Below, in pieces: positions 1 to 6,700 of a DNA stretch of 6,769 bases (within the stretch, counting starts at the first letter, position 1; every line of letters begins with the position of its first letter). The stretch covers positions 1-6,769 of the forward strand of contig PXAP01000118.1 of the NCBI GenBank assembly GCA_003567115.1. Reading direction: 5' to 3'. This DNA is from Bacteroidota bacterium. Lineage in GTDB: Bacteria; Bacteroidota; Bacteroidia; Bacteroidales; PUMT01. The notes under the pieces were generated by a model. It had not been told where the DNA came from and did not search any database. It saw nothing but the letters and a program-made list of their open reading frames with translations. The position numbers and the translations under genes are program-made.

Positions 1-234
1 TATGGAAATCCCCCGGCAAGATCACTTTTTGACCAGGCAGCGGTGGCTATTGTAAAGAATCCGGACTGGGCGGAAAGCTATGAGCATCCCGCTCCAATTT
101 TTATTGACGGCGAGTGGGTTGAAAGACCTGATAACCCCCGCACCATCACCATCTGGGAATGGTTTGATATTTACGGTATCATCAACGATTTCTTTGTCAC
201 AATGGATAACTATGTTATTGCCCGAAGACCGTAA
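1..234 (+). CDS. Nucleoside hydrolase-type protein, C-terminal 77 residues (5' end outside window)
   Basis: The frame is open from base 1 and ends with TAA at 232-234; the beginning of the gene lies outside the window. The 77 residues align without gaps to residues 281-357 of the complete nucleoside hydrolase at 2022-3095, with 67 identities. The conserved part includes the FDQAAVAI segment, whose Asp corresponds to the last metal-binding Asp of the inosine-uridine nucleoside hydrolase fold, and the Trp-rich tail (GEWVERPDNPR, WEWFDIYG). About 29 of the identical residues use different codons, so the pair is an old duplication under purifying selection rather than a recent copy. An internal GTG at 43 is not the real start, because homology continues upstream of it. 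Export cannot be judged since the N-terminus is missing. The next gene starts 76 nt downstream on the same strand and may be co-transcribed. Confidence 0.85.
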   Translation, partial: YGNPPARSLFDQAAVAIVKNPDWAESYEHPAPIFIDGEWVERPDNPRTITIWEWFDIYGIINDFFVTMDNYVIARRP

Positions 235-310
235 GCAGACAGATTCCTGTCACGGTAAATATATCAGTATTAATCTGACAATTAACTGCAATCATAATAA
301 ATATTTTGAA

Positions 311-1846
311 ATGAAAAGTATAATAAAAAACTTTGTCCGGGCCATTTTGGTTTCTGCACTTTTTATTTTTCCCGTTAAAAATGCAACAGCAGAAAATGCA
401 AATGCTCCGGGACAGGAAAAGCTAAATTCTGCCGGGATAACAGGCACCGGATATGTTGATGACGAACCCCTTCAACCCTACAGGAACAACCCGTGGTACT
501 GGGAATACCAGGGTAAACCCAAAATGCTCATCGGTGCCAGCGACCGGGACAACCTGTGGCAATGGACAGGTGACGTGCTTATCGATCAGCTTAACCTTAT
601 TGAATCTGTTGGCGGGAATTACGTTCGCAACACCATGAGCGACAGAAATGAGGGCGACACATTCGCACCCAAAGAGATTGAAGACGGCCTGTACGACCTT
701 GAGCAGTGGAATGAGGAGTACTGGGATAAGCTGCGATTCTTTCTCGATGAAACCGAAAAGCGTGATGTTATAGTACACCTTACTTTATGGGACTGGTTTG
801 ATCTGTCGGGTGATAATGTTTACGGCCGGTTTGCAATTCATCCTCTCAATCCTGAAAACAACATAACCTGGGAAGCGGGAACGATAGAAAATGCATGGGA
901 CTATTACGGCGGTTCACTGGCTACCAACAATGAACCGGTACTTGAATATCAGCATCGTTATATTGATAAGCTTATTTCGATTTCGGCACAGTACGGGCAC
1001 ATTTTTTACAATATAGCAAATGAGAGCGGGCTTGGCGCTGAGTGGGACAACCACTGGGCAACATATATAAAGGATGCCGCAAGAAGGCATGGCAGGGAAA
1101 TTCATGTAACCACCATGCTGTTCACACCCGACAATTCGGTACGCAGGGCAATGAATTACAGAGACATATACAGCTTTACAGAAGTCTCCCAGAATAACCA
1201 GGATGCTGTCGGGCCGGTTTCAGGCAAAAAACATTACGAAAACCTGCTTTTCTGGAGGAGGATTATCGCAATGAGCGATGAGGGCCCTATGCCCATAAAT
1301 AATGTAAAGGTTTACGGGCAGGGGGTTGGATTGAACACTGCCGCGGGCACCGAGAAAGAGGCTGTCGAGCGTTTCTGGAGGAACATTTTCGGAGGGGCAG
1401 CCTCTACCAGGTTCCACAGACCGGCAATGAGAGCCGGAGGAACATGGGGATGGGGGATCGGGATCAATGAACGGGCCCAACAAACCCTGAGGGCGGTAAA
1501 TATGTTCCTTGATGAGTTTGACATTTTCAGCGCCGAACCCTACGAGGCGTTCCAGACCGTTGGCAACTCGGTCGATGTCTATTGCATGGCCGATATAGGT
1601 AAGGTTTATGCAATATATTTCCCGGGAGGCCGTGCTACTGTCCACCTGGATCCCTGGGTGCATGCCGAAAAAGTTTCGGTTAAATGGCTTGATCTCGCAT
1701 CGCTCAGGTGGAGCGACGAGGAGATCATAGAGCCCAAATGGGATCAGTTCGACGGCAACAACCACTGGTGGGGGCCCCAGCGCATAATCACGCTCGACCC
1801 CGGCAATCACCGTTCGTATGTAGCCATCGTAAGGGTACTTGATTGA
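311..1846 (+). CDS. Secreted glycoside-hydrolase-like TIM-barrel protein with C-terminal beta domain
   Basis: This is a 511-residue exported protein. Residues 1-27 form a signal peptide: basic MKSIIKNFVR, a hydrophobic core at 11-21, and a likely cleavage after ATA at 25-27. The frame is open back to base 80, but the signal peptide fixes the start at 311. Residues about 57-400 resemble the clan-A (alpha/beta)8 glycosidases related to the DUF4038/apiosidase-like group: NPWYWEYQGKP and LIGAS near the start, GGNYVRNTMS (101-110), an NE pair in IANES (N237, E238) typical of the acid/base position, and WRNIFGGAASTRFHRP (356-371). Residues about 418-511 look like the small beta-sandwich found at the end of DUF4038 proteins. 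The usual Glu nucleophile near the seventh strand is not obvious: the candidate segment is INNVKVYG (329-336). Substrate is unknown. It lies between two paralogous nucleoside hydrolases, suggesting joint action on one glycoside. Family level is fairly sure, activity is not. Confidence 0.8.
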   Translation: MKSIIKNFVRAILVSALFIFPVKNATAENANAPGQEKLNSAGITGTGYVDDEPLQPYRNNPWYWEYQGKPKMLIGASDRDNLWQWTGDVLIDQLNLIESVGGNYVRNTMSDRNEGDTFAPKEIEDGLYDLEQWNEEYWDKLRFFLDETEKRDVIVHLTLWDWFDLSGDNVYGRFAIHPLNPENNITWEAGTIENAWDYYGGSLATNNEPVLEYQHRYIDKLISISAQYGHIFYNIANESGLGAEWDNHWATYIKDAARRHGREIHVTTMLFTPDNSVRRAMNYRDIYSFTEVSQNNQDAVGPVSGKKHYENLLFWRRIIAMSDEGPMPINNVKVYGQGVGLNTAAGTEKEAVERFWRNIFGGAASTRFHRPAMRAGGTWGWGIGINERAQQTLRAVNMFLDEFDIFSAEPYEAFQTVGNSVDVYCMADIGKVYAIYFPGGRATVHLDPWVHAEKVSVKWLDLASLRWSDEEIIEPKWDQFDGNNHWWGPQRIITLDPGNHRSYVAIVRVLD

Positions 1847-1933
1847 TCTTATATACAACTCCGGCTGCTGCATGGATTTGCGAAAGCATAATAGAACAAT
1901 ATGAATCAGTATTTCAATGTTTTTTATAAACCT

Positions 1934-1999
1934 GATCAAATGAGCAATGTGAAAAATTCCACAAATAAGCGTGAAAATTTTTGCAAGGCGGATTTGATC
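1934..1999 (+). repeat. Inverted repeat in the nucleoside hydrolase leader
   Basis: GATCAAAT at 1934-1941 is the exact reverse complement of ATTTGATC at 1992-1999, with 50 nt between. Inside lie weaker complementary pairs: AAAAATT with AATTTTT, and GCAA with TTGC. Together they could fold the 175-nt gap before the nucleoside hydrolase (start 2022) into a long AT-rich hairpin, or form a spaced protein-binding site. An 8-bp match in a gap of this size can arise by chance. No Bacteroidota promoter pattern was found in this gap. Confidence 0.25.
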
Positions 2000-2021
2000 T
2001 TACCCAAAAAACCTTATTCAG

Positions 2022-3095
2022 ATGAAAAAATCAATTATCAGTATGCTCAATGAAATCAGCGGTTCGGGTGCATACCTGACCGCATTTATTATGGTATTCG
2101 GCGCTGTCCTTTTCTCCTGTGCGGAAGCTCCTGAGAAAACTGAAGAACCTGCTTTCAGGCACCAGGTTATTTTTGATACAGATGCAAATAACGAGATTGA
2201 CGACCAGCATGCCCTGGCCTATCTCCTTTTCAACGGTGACGTTTTTGCTGTTGAAGGGGTCACTGTCAACGCAACAAGCGGTCCCGGACATGGAATCAGC
2301 GGTCATATAGATGGACAGTATGATGAAGCAAAAAGGATAATGCAGCTTTGCACTGTATTTGAAGATATTCCGCTATATAAAGGCGCAAACGGTTCTTTCG
2401 AGGAAATAAAAGATCATATCCATGAACAGGAATTTGACGGACATGAAGCAGTTGATTTCATTATTGAACAAGCCCTAAGGGACCGGGGCCAGGAACTGAT
2501 ACTTCTGCCGGTTGGTAAACTTACCAACATTGCGCTTGCCCTGAAAAAAGAACCTGCAATTGCAGAAAATGTCCGGATAGTATGGCTTGGGTCAAACTAT
2601 CCCCGGCCGGGAGAGCATAACCAGAACTGGGATATCCCCTCTATGAACTATATTCTTGATGAGGATGTTCCATTTGAAATGGTGACAGTACGCTATGGTC
2701 AACCCTCCGGCACAACTGCAGTGAGAGTTACCCAGGCACAAATCCTTCACAGGATGCCTGGGAAAGGCCCCAGGATACCAGAGCCAATAACAGGCCGGCA
2801 TGGAGGTCAGTTCGATAACTGGGGTGATTATTCGGCTAACCTGTTTGAGTGGTATAATATGGGTGGAGATCCTCCCAGCAGACCGCTGTTTGACCAGGCT
2901 GCGGTAGCCATAGTTAAGAATCCCGACTGGGCAGAAAGCTACGAGCACCCTGCACCAATTTATATTGAAGGCGAGTGGGTTGAAAGACCTGATAATCCGC
3001 GTAAGATTACCATCTGGGAGTGGTTTGACATTTATGGTATAATAAACGATTTCTTTGTGACAATGTATAATCCTGTCATTGCAGAAAGGCCCTGA
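2022..3095 (+). CDS. Nucleoside hydrolase-type lipoprotein (inosine-uridine preferring hydrolase fold)
   Basis: This 357-residue protein is predicted to cleave the N-glycosidic bond of a nucleoside or related compound. The N-terminus is a lipoprotein signal with lipobox LFSC (Cys33), placing it in the envelope; acidic residues follow the Cys. The metal-site motif is DTDANNEIDDQHAL (52-65), which carries the family's Asp residues but is two residues longer than the classic DTDPGxDD. Further family segments are LPVGKLTNIALAL (162-174, classic GPLTNIA), VRIVWLGSN (184-192, classic MGG), NWDIPSMNYILDED (202-215, classic EFN..DPEA), and FDQAAVAI (290-297) with D291 as the last metal ligand. The tail from about 298 is Trp-rich and shared with the paralog ending at 234. 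ATG at 2022 gives a basic MKK start; ATG at 2043 would also keep the lipobox. Specificity cannot be read, and the altered motif allows substrates other than common nucleosides. Confidence 0.88.
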   Translation: MKKSIISMLNEISGSGAYLTAFIMVFGAVLFSCAEAPEKTEEPAFRHQVIFDTDANNEIDDQHALAYLLFNGDVFAVEGVTVNATSGPGHGISGHIDGQYDEAKRIMQLCTVFEDIPLYKGANGSFEEIKDHIHEQEFDGHEAVDFIIEQALRDRGQELILLPVGKLTNIALALKKEPAIAENVRIVWLGSNYPRPGEHNQNWDIPSMNYILDEDVPFEMVTVRYGQPSGTTAVRVTQAQILHRMPGKGPRIPEPITGRHGGQFDNWGDYSANLFEWYNMGGDPPSRPLFDQAAVAIVKNPDWAESYEHPAPIYIEGEWVERPDNPRKITIWEWFDIYGIINDFFVTMYNPVIAERP

Positions 3096-3121
3096 AAAAA
3101 TCTTCTCCGTAACCGGGCAAA

Positions 3122-3152
3122 CTTGCACTGAGACTGCAAAAGTGTATATTTG
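3122..3152 (+). promoter_or_regulatory. Predicted Bacteroidota sigma-ABfr-type promoter for mtnA
   Basis: TATATTTG at 3145-3152 matches the -7 pattern TAnnTTTG exactly. CTTG at 3122-3125 matches three of four bases of the -33 TTTG, and the spacer is 19 nt, in the usual range. Transcription would begin near 3159, leaving a leader of about 105 nt before the ATG at 3265. This suggests mtnA is transcribed separately from the upstream glycosidase and nucleoside hydrolase genes. The short dyad TTGCA/TGCAA (3123-3127, 3135-3139) lies within the promoter and could be an operator, though it is short. Confidence 0.55.
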
Positions 3153-3194
3153 TGTTATAAGGTATTTTATCCAACATTAAACATTATATCAAAG

Positions 3195-3226
3195 TCCTCC
3201 TAATTAAATAACTAAACCCGGGAGGA
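3195..3226 (+). promoter_or_regulatory. Leader hairpin covering a GGAGG sequence upstream of mtnA
   Basis: TCCTCC at 3195-3200 is complementary to GGAGGA at 3221-3226, with a 20-nt A/T-rich loop. GGAGG is a textbook Shine-Dalgarno core, but it lies about 40 nt before the mtnA ATG at 3265. No ATG, GTG or TTG start follows it at normal spacing in the mtnA frame, so it does not obviously set a start. It may be a regulatory fold in the leader or a chance pairing. Confidence 0.25.
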
Positions 3227-3264
3227 AAAGCAACCATCAGGTAAGTATCAAAAGCATTTTATAT

Positions 3265-4374
3265 ATGCATGTGAATGGAAAGCATTACCGCACTATCTGG
3301 GTAAATGGGAATAATAAAAAGGTGATCCGGGTCATTGACCAGCGCTGGCTGCCCCACAGATTCATTGTGGAGGACCTGCATTCCCTGGATGAGATGATCA
3401 CTGCCATAAGGGAGATGCATGTCAGGGGAGCCGGGCTGATAGGAGCAGCTGCCGGCTATGGAATGTATCTTGCAACGCTGGAAGCACCGGAGGATAATTT
3501 GGCCGGAAGGTTTATGGAAGATGCCAGGGAAAAGCTTAAAGCTTCCCGGCCCACTGCTGTCAATCTCTCCTGGGCAGTTGAAATACAGTTGCAGGCAATA
3601 AAAACCGGAAAAACTGTGCAGGAAAAGATCTCCATTGCATATAAAACAGCAGGGGATATTGCCGAAATGGATGTTGATTATTGCAAAAGGATTGGGGAAC
3701 ATGGCGTCACCATAATTAAGGAACTAAGCAGGCAAAAGGGTGGCGAAACGGTCAATATTCTGACCCATTGCAATGCAGGCTGGCTTGGAATGGTGGATTG
3801 GGGCACCGCCACGGCACCAGTATATGCAGCAATTGAAAAAGGGATTAATGTTCATGTGTGGGTGGATGAAACGCGCCCCCGGAACCAGGGTGCAAGCCTG
3901 ACTGCATGGGAACTGAAGCAGCAGGGGGTGCCGCATACCGTTATTGCCGATAATGCAGGGGGACATCTGATGCAGCACGGGATGGTGGATATGGTTATTG
4001 TCGGCACTGACCGGACCACCAGTACCGGAGATGTGGCCAACAAGATCGGAACCTACCTGAAAGCCCTTGCGGCAAGAGATAACAATGTTCCCTTTTATGT
4101 GGCCCTGCCCTCTTCATCGATAGACTGGCAAATACAGGACGGAATGAAAGAGATACCGATCGAAGAAAGAGAACCGGACGAGGTCAGATATATCGAGGGG
4201 CTGTGTGACGGAGAAATAAAAAGGGTATTGCTGACCCCGGAAGACAGCAGGGCTGCCAACTACGCTTTTGATGTTACCCCCGCAAGGCTGGTGACAGGCC
4301 TCATTACCGAAAGGGGGATATGCAAACCGGACAGGCAGGGCCTTCTTGAATTGTTCCCCGAAAGGAAACTGTAA
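3265..4374 (+). CDS. mtnA: S-methyl-5-thioribose-1-phosphate isomerase (MtnA family)
   Basis: This 369-residue cytoplasmic enzyme has no signal peptide. MtnA converts 5-methylthioribose 1-phosphate to the ribulose 1-phosphate form in methionine salvage; relatives act on 5-deoxyribose 1-phosphate. Seen motifs: RTIW (9-12), VIDQRWLP (23-30), MHVRGAGLIG (51-60), SRPTAVNL (94-101), THCNAGWLG with the catalytic Cys169 (167-175), VDETRPRNQGA (200-210), ADNAGGHLM (228-236), VGTDR with the catalytic Asp249 (246-250), GDVANKIGTY (255-264) and LPSSSIDW (281-288). Cys and Asp are 80 residues apart, as I recall for the Bacillus enzyme (C160, D240). Differences from textbook MtnA are VRGAG for VRGAP and CNAGWLGMVDWGTA for CNTG..GYGTA, pointing to a distinct subgroup. 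ATG at 3265 is the only ATG start before the homology; an in-frame stop lies at 3205-3207. It has its own predicted promoter. No other methionine-salvage gene is in view, so the exact substrate is open. Confidence 0.92.
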   Translation: MHVNGKHYRTIWVNGNNKKVIRVIDQRWLPHRFIVEDLHSLDEMITAIREMHVRGAGLIGAAAGYGMYLATLEAPEDNLAGRFMEDAREKLKASRPTAVNLSWAVEIQLQAIKTGKTVQEKISIAYKTAGDIAEMDVDYCKRIGEHGVTIIKELSRQKGGETVNILTHCNAGWLGMVDWGTATAPVYAAIEKGINVHVWVDETRPRNQGASLTAWELKQQGVPHTVIADNAGGHLMQHGMVDMVIVGTDRTTSTGDVANKIGTYLKALAARDNNVPFYVALPSSSIDWQIQDGMKEIPIEEREPDEVRYIEGLCDGEIKRVLLTPEDSRAANYAFDVTPARLVTGLITERGICKPDRQGLLELFPERKL

Positions 4375-4479
4375 ATGAGAACAGCATAAAATTCAACTGC
4401 AACCGGATAAAGGCAGGGCCGGTAGAGATAAAATATGTTGAGAAGCTGAATGCACTGATCCATAGATTAACCTGTTTAA

Positions 4480-4566
4480 TTGTCTTTTAACATCGACAAT
4501 CTTATGCGGTATTTGTCGGTATATAAAGACAATATCATGGATAGATTGTATGTTTTTCATGACATG
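4480..4566. repeat. Three degenerate 33-bp tandem units carrying TTGTC-N10-GACAA dyads
   Basis: TTGTC-N10-GACAA occurs at 4480-4499 and again at 4513-4532, and a decayed copy TTGTA-N10-GACAT occurs at 4546-4565. The starts are exactly 33 bp apart. The first two copies also share GACAAT-x-T-x-ATG on the right. Each unit can form a 5-6 bp hairpin with a 10-nt loop, or serve as a two-half-site protein-binding dyad about three helix turns from the next. The frame from 4480 to the TGA at 4588-4590 is open, so each unit spans 11 codons (Leu at unit position 1 and Asp at position 6 in all three), but TAA immediately precedes it and no good start was seen. The remaining sequence from 4375 to 4479 holds nothing recognisable beyond a weak ACCGG/CCGGT hairpin. 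Confidence 0.5.
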
Positions 4567-4570
4567 CCAA

Positions 4571-4670
4571 AGATTTCCGCTACGCAGTGATCCTTTCCGC
4601 TATGCGGTGATCCTTTCTGCTATTTTGTGATCCTTTCCGCCATGTATATATCCTTTCCGTGCAGGGTTAC
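4571..4670. repeat. Five 20-bp tandem units between convergent genes
   Basis: Five units follow at an exact 20-bp period: 4571-4590, 4591-4610, 4611-4630, 4631-4650 and 4651-4670. The clearest unit is the second, TCCTTTCCGCTATGCGGTGA. Against it the first matches at 15 positions, the third at 16 and the fourth at 14, while the fifth matches well only over its first 9 bases. The second unit contains a perfect short palindrome, CCGC-TAT-GCGG, which is broken in the others. GATC falls at three unit junctions, 20 bp apart. The last unit overlaps the TAA stop (4667-4669) of the minus-strand serine hydrolase. There is no T-run after the stems, so it is not a standard terminator. Its role is unknown. 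Confidence 0.8.
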
Positions 4671-6700
4671 CATATCCAGGTCGTGACGGGCATATGTCCG
4701 TAAGATGCCAGTAGAACAATTATATATGCCCAGGCAACATATCCGGCAATAAGGGGAATCCGCTTCCAGGCAGCCTTGTGGGTTTTACCTTTCCGGAAGC
4801 TTAATATGCCGAATACGAAGGACAGTGCAAACACCCCTGAGAACACTGCAGCAGCAACAGTATAGATATTTACACTGCCAAGCATCATAAGCGAAGGAAG
4901 ACTGCTTAAGGAAATAATCATAAGAACAAAGCAAAGCAGTCCCACAGCCGGCCAGATCATCGATCCTGAATTAACCCGGCTCCTTTTAATACGTGCTACC
5001 AGGTAATTTACAGAACAGACAAGTGAACAGAGAATAAAAACCAGCATGGAAATTATAAGCCCCCATGTCTTCCATAAGGCACTGAATGCCCCTGTCTGCT
5101 CATAATAACCGCCAGCCAGGTCAAAGCTGGAGGAGATCACCATCCTGCCTTCATGCTCCCCTATCCAGTGTGTTGGCAGGGGACTCTCCTCTAACCTGTG
5201 ATAACCATCGCCGGTTGAGATAAGATTGGTGCTTTCGCCTGAAAAACCACCCATCCTGAGGGTATCATCAACAACCTCCAGCTTTACCGGGTCAAACAGG
5301 TCGTGAAGGATTTTTGCCAGCGCAAGCCGGTACGAACCGATCCTGTACCAGCCTTCAATATTGGCATGATGGTCGGTAATATTTTCTGAGACCGGGATAA
5401 CCTCATCAAGCAGGGTATGTTGCAGGTATTCGGTTATTGCCATTGCCCCCTGCGGGTTCATTGAGGTAATGGTGAAATAGTATGCCGCTCCGGCATCATG
5501 AAAGCAGGCAAATGAGGAGAGGTATTCGTCAATCCCACCATCGTGGCCTGCACCGACATTGCCCCTGGCTGCAACCGAGTAGAGACCCAGGCCGTAACCC
5601 AGCATATCATTGACTGCCCCGGCTATCGAGGTGGGCCTCTCCATGAGCCTGAAAAGCTCTTCGGGCATGAACCCGGGGCTCCCGTGACCAATGCCGGAAT
5701 GCCGGAAGGGATACTCCTCTCTCTCAGTAACGCCTGTTACTCTCTCATGTCGCATACCATCGGGACCGGTGCCTGCATGGCCGATCACGCCCCGCAGCAG
5801 CATAAAACGTATAAATCTGGCCATATCTACCGGGGTGGTGTGCAGATAACCCGCCGGATGATCAAGAATCGGCAGTGGTGTTTGCGGATTCTGATCCCTG
5901 TCGTACGAAACTGCCAGCCGGCTTTGGTCTCTTCCGAGGAAACCGCTGTCAACCATTCCCAGAGGTACCAGTATTATTTCCTCCAGATATTCGTTGTAGG
6001 GCTTGCCGCTGAATTTTTCAATTATGTATCCAAGAAGTGAATATCCGGGATTTGAATATGCCATTCTTGTACCGGGCTGCCAGCGACTTTTCCAATATTC
6101 CGGTTCTCTCATAACGGCATACTCCATATCCGGAAGGGGAGTCCCCGGGGAAATAACAAAATCTCTCAGGTAAAGGTCCCTGAACCCGGTAGTGTGCTCA
6201 AGCAGGTGCCTGAGCAATACCGGGTGACTATCCTCCCAGGGGTTCTTTACAGGAATTTCAGGTACAATATCAGAGAGCCGGTCGTCCAGGTCAAGCCTGC
6301 CTTCGTAAACAAGATGCATGATTCCCAGCGCAATAAAGGTTTTGGTGACCGACCCCACCCGGTAAACCGTGCCAGGTGTTGCAGGTATTTCATTTTCAAC
6401 ATCGGCAAAGCCAATCGCATCCGACACGATTATACTGTCACGGTTTACCACCGCGAAGGCAACGGAGGGAATCCCATGTTCCCGGGCAATGCTGTCGATC
6501 GCCGTCCGGATGGCTGCAGCATTGCGGGCTTTGTCGACTTTGCCGGCATGAATATCATAACCGGCCGCGATATCACAGTCTTTATCCACTTTACCGGTAC
6601 TATATCCGGTACCGGCGGCGAAAGCTTCACTTGAGCCGGCTTTCGCTGAAAGGCTTAATCCTGCTACCAGCAAAGCCATAGTTAAAAATGATTTTTTCAT
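4667..6700 (-). CDS. Beta-lactamase/PBP-like serine hydrolase with four C-terminal membrane helices
   Basis: This 677-residue protein belongs to the class C beta-lactamase/DD-peptidase-like serine hydrolases. Residues 1-21 (MKKSFLTMALLVAGLSLSAKA) are a signal peptide and justify the ATG at 6700; the frame is open upstream to the window edge, with a TTG at 6721, but nothing there looks like protein. Residues about 22-60 are a variable linker containing GKVDK twice (36-40, 53-57). The catalytic domain runs from about 61 to 430, with SVTK (Ser117, Lys120), YSN (215-217) and HDG (386-388), all three family motifs intact. A region of about 440-540 follows, then four hydrophobic segments near 546-568, 582-602, 610-634 and 648-667. 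The catalytic domain would therefore be periplasmic and tethered to the inner membrane. Likely substrates are peptidoglycan peptides, D-amino-acid peptides or esters; antibiotic resistance is not implied. It converges on mtnA, is probably unrelated to it, and its stop lies in the last 20-bp repeat. Confidence 0.88.
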   Translation of the reverse strand: MKKSFLTMALLVAGLSLSAKAGSSEAFAAGTGYSTGKVDKDCDIAAGYDIHAGKVDKARNAAAIRTAIDSIAREHGIPSVAFAVVNRDSIIVSDAIGFADVENEIPATPGTVYRVGSVTKTFIALGIMHLVYEGRLDLDDRLSDIVPEIPVKNPWEDSHPVLLRHLLEHTTGFRDLYLRDFVISPGTPLPDMEYAVMREPEYWKSRWQPGTRMAYSNPGYSLLGYIIEKFSGKPYNEYLEEIILVPLGMVDSGFLGRDQSRLAVSYDRDQNPQTPLPILDHPAGYLHTTPVDMARFIRFMLLRGVIGHAGTGPDGMRHERVTGVTEREEYPFRHSGIGHGSPGFMPEELFRLMERPTSIAGAVNDMLGYGLGLYSVAARGNVGAGHDGGIDEYLSSFACFHDAGAAYYFTITSMNPQGAMAITEYLQHTLLDEVIPVSENITDHHANIEGWYRIGSYRLALAKILHDLFDPVKLEVVDDTLRMGGFSGESTNLISTGDGYHRLEESPLPTHWIGEHEGRMVISSSFDLAGGYYEQTGAFSALWKTWGLIISMLVFILCSLVCSVNYLVARIKRSRVNSGSMIWPAVGLLCFVLMIISLSSLPSLMMLGSVNIYTVAAAVFSGVFALSFVFGILSFRKGKTHKAAWKRIPLIAGYVAWAYIIVLLASYGHMPVTTWIW

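Noticed and set aside
80..310. Upstream extension of the glycosidase reading frame to base 80
   Set aside because: It overlaps the conserved tail of the nucleoside hydrolase in another frame, and the signal peptide begins cleanly at the ATG at 311.
300..310. AATATTTTGAA as a -7 promoter element for the glycosidase gene
   Set aside because: It misses the TAnnTTTG spacing by one base and touches the start codon, leaving no room for a leader.
1220..1939. Long minus-strand open frame opposite the glycosidase gene
   Set aside because: Its composition mirrors the plus-strand gene, it shows no recognisable motifs, and the plus-strand protein is clearly real.
3185..3250. Possible SAM-I riboswitch before mtnA (AAACCCGG and GCAACC fragments)
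   Set aside because: The two pieces are separated by extra sequence, and the later conserved core with GGTGCCAA is absent.
4402..4423. ACCGG/CCGGT hairpin as the mtnA terminator
   Set aside because: The stem is only 5 bp with a 12-nt loop and no T-run follows.
4571..4670. The 20-bp array as a CRISPR
   Set aside because: The units are directly adjacent with no unique spacers, and no cas gene is present.
5543..6040. Plus-strand open frame opposite the serine hydrolase gene
   Set aside because: It lies over the catalytic domain with its YSN motif on the minus strand and has no family features of its own.
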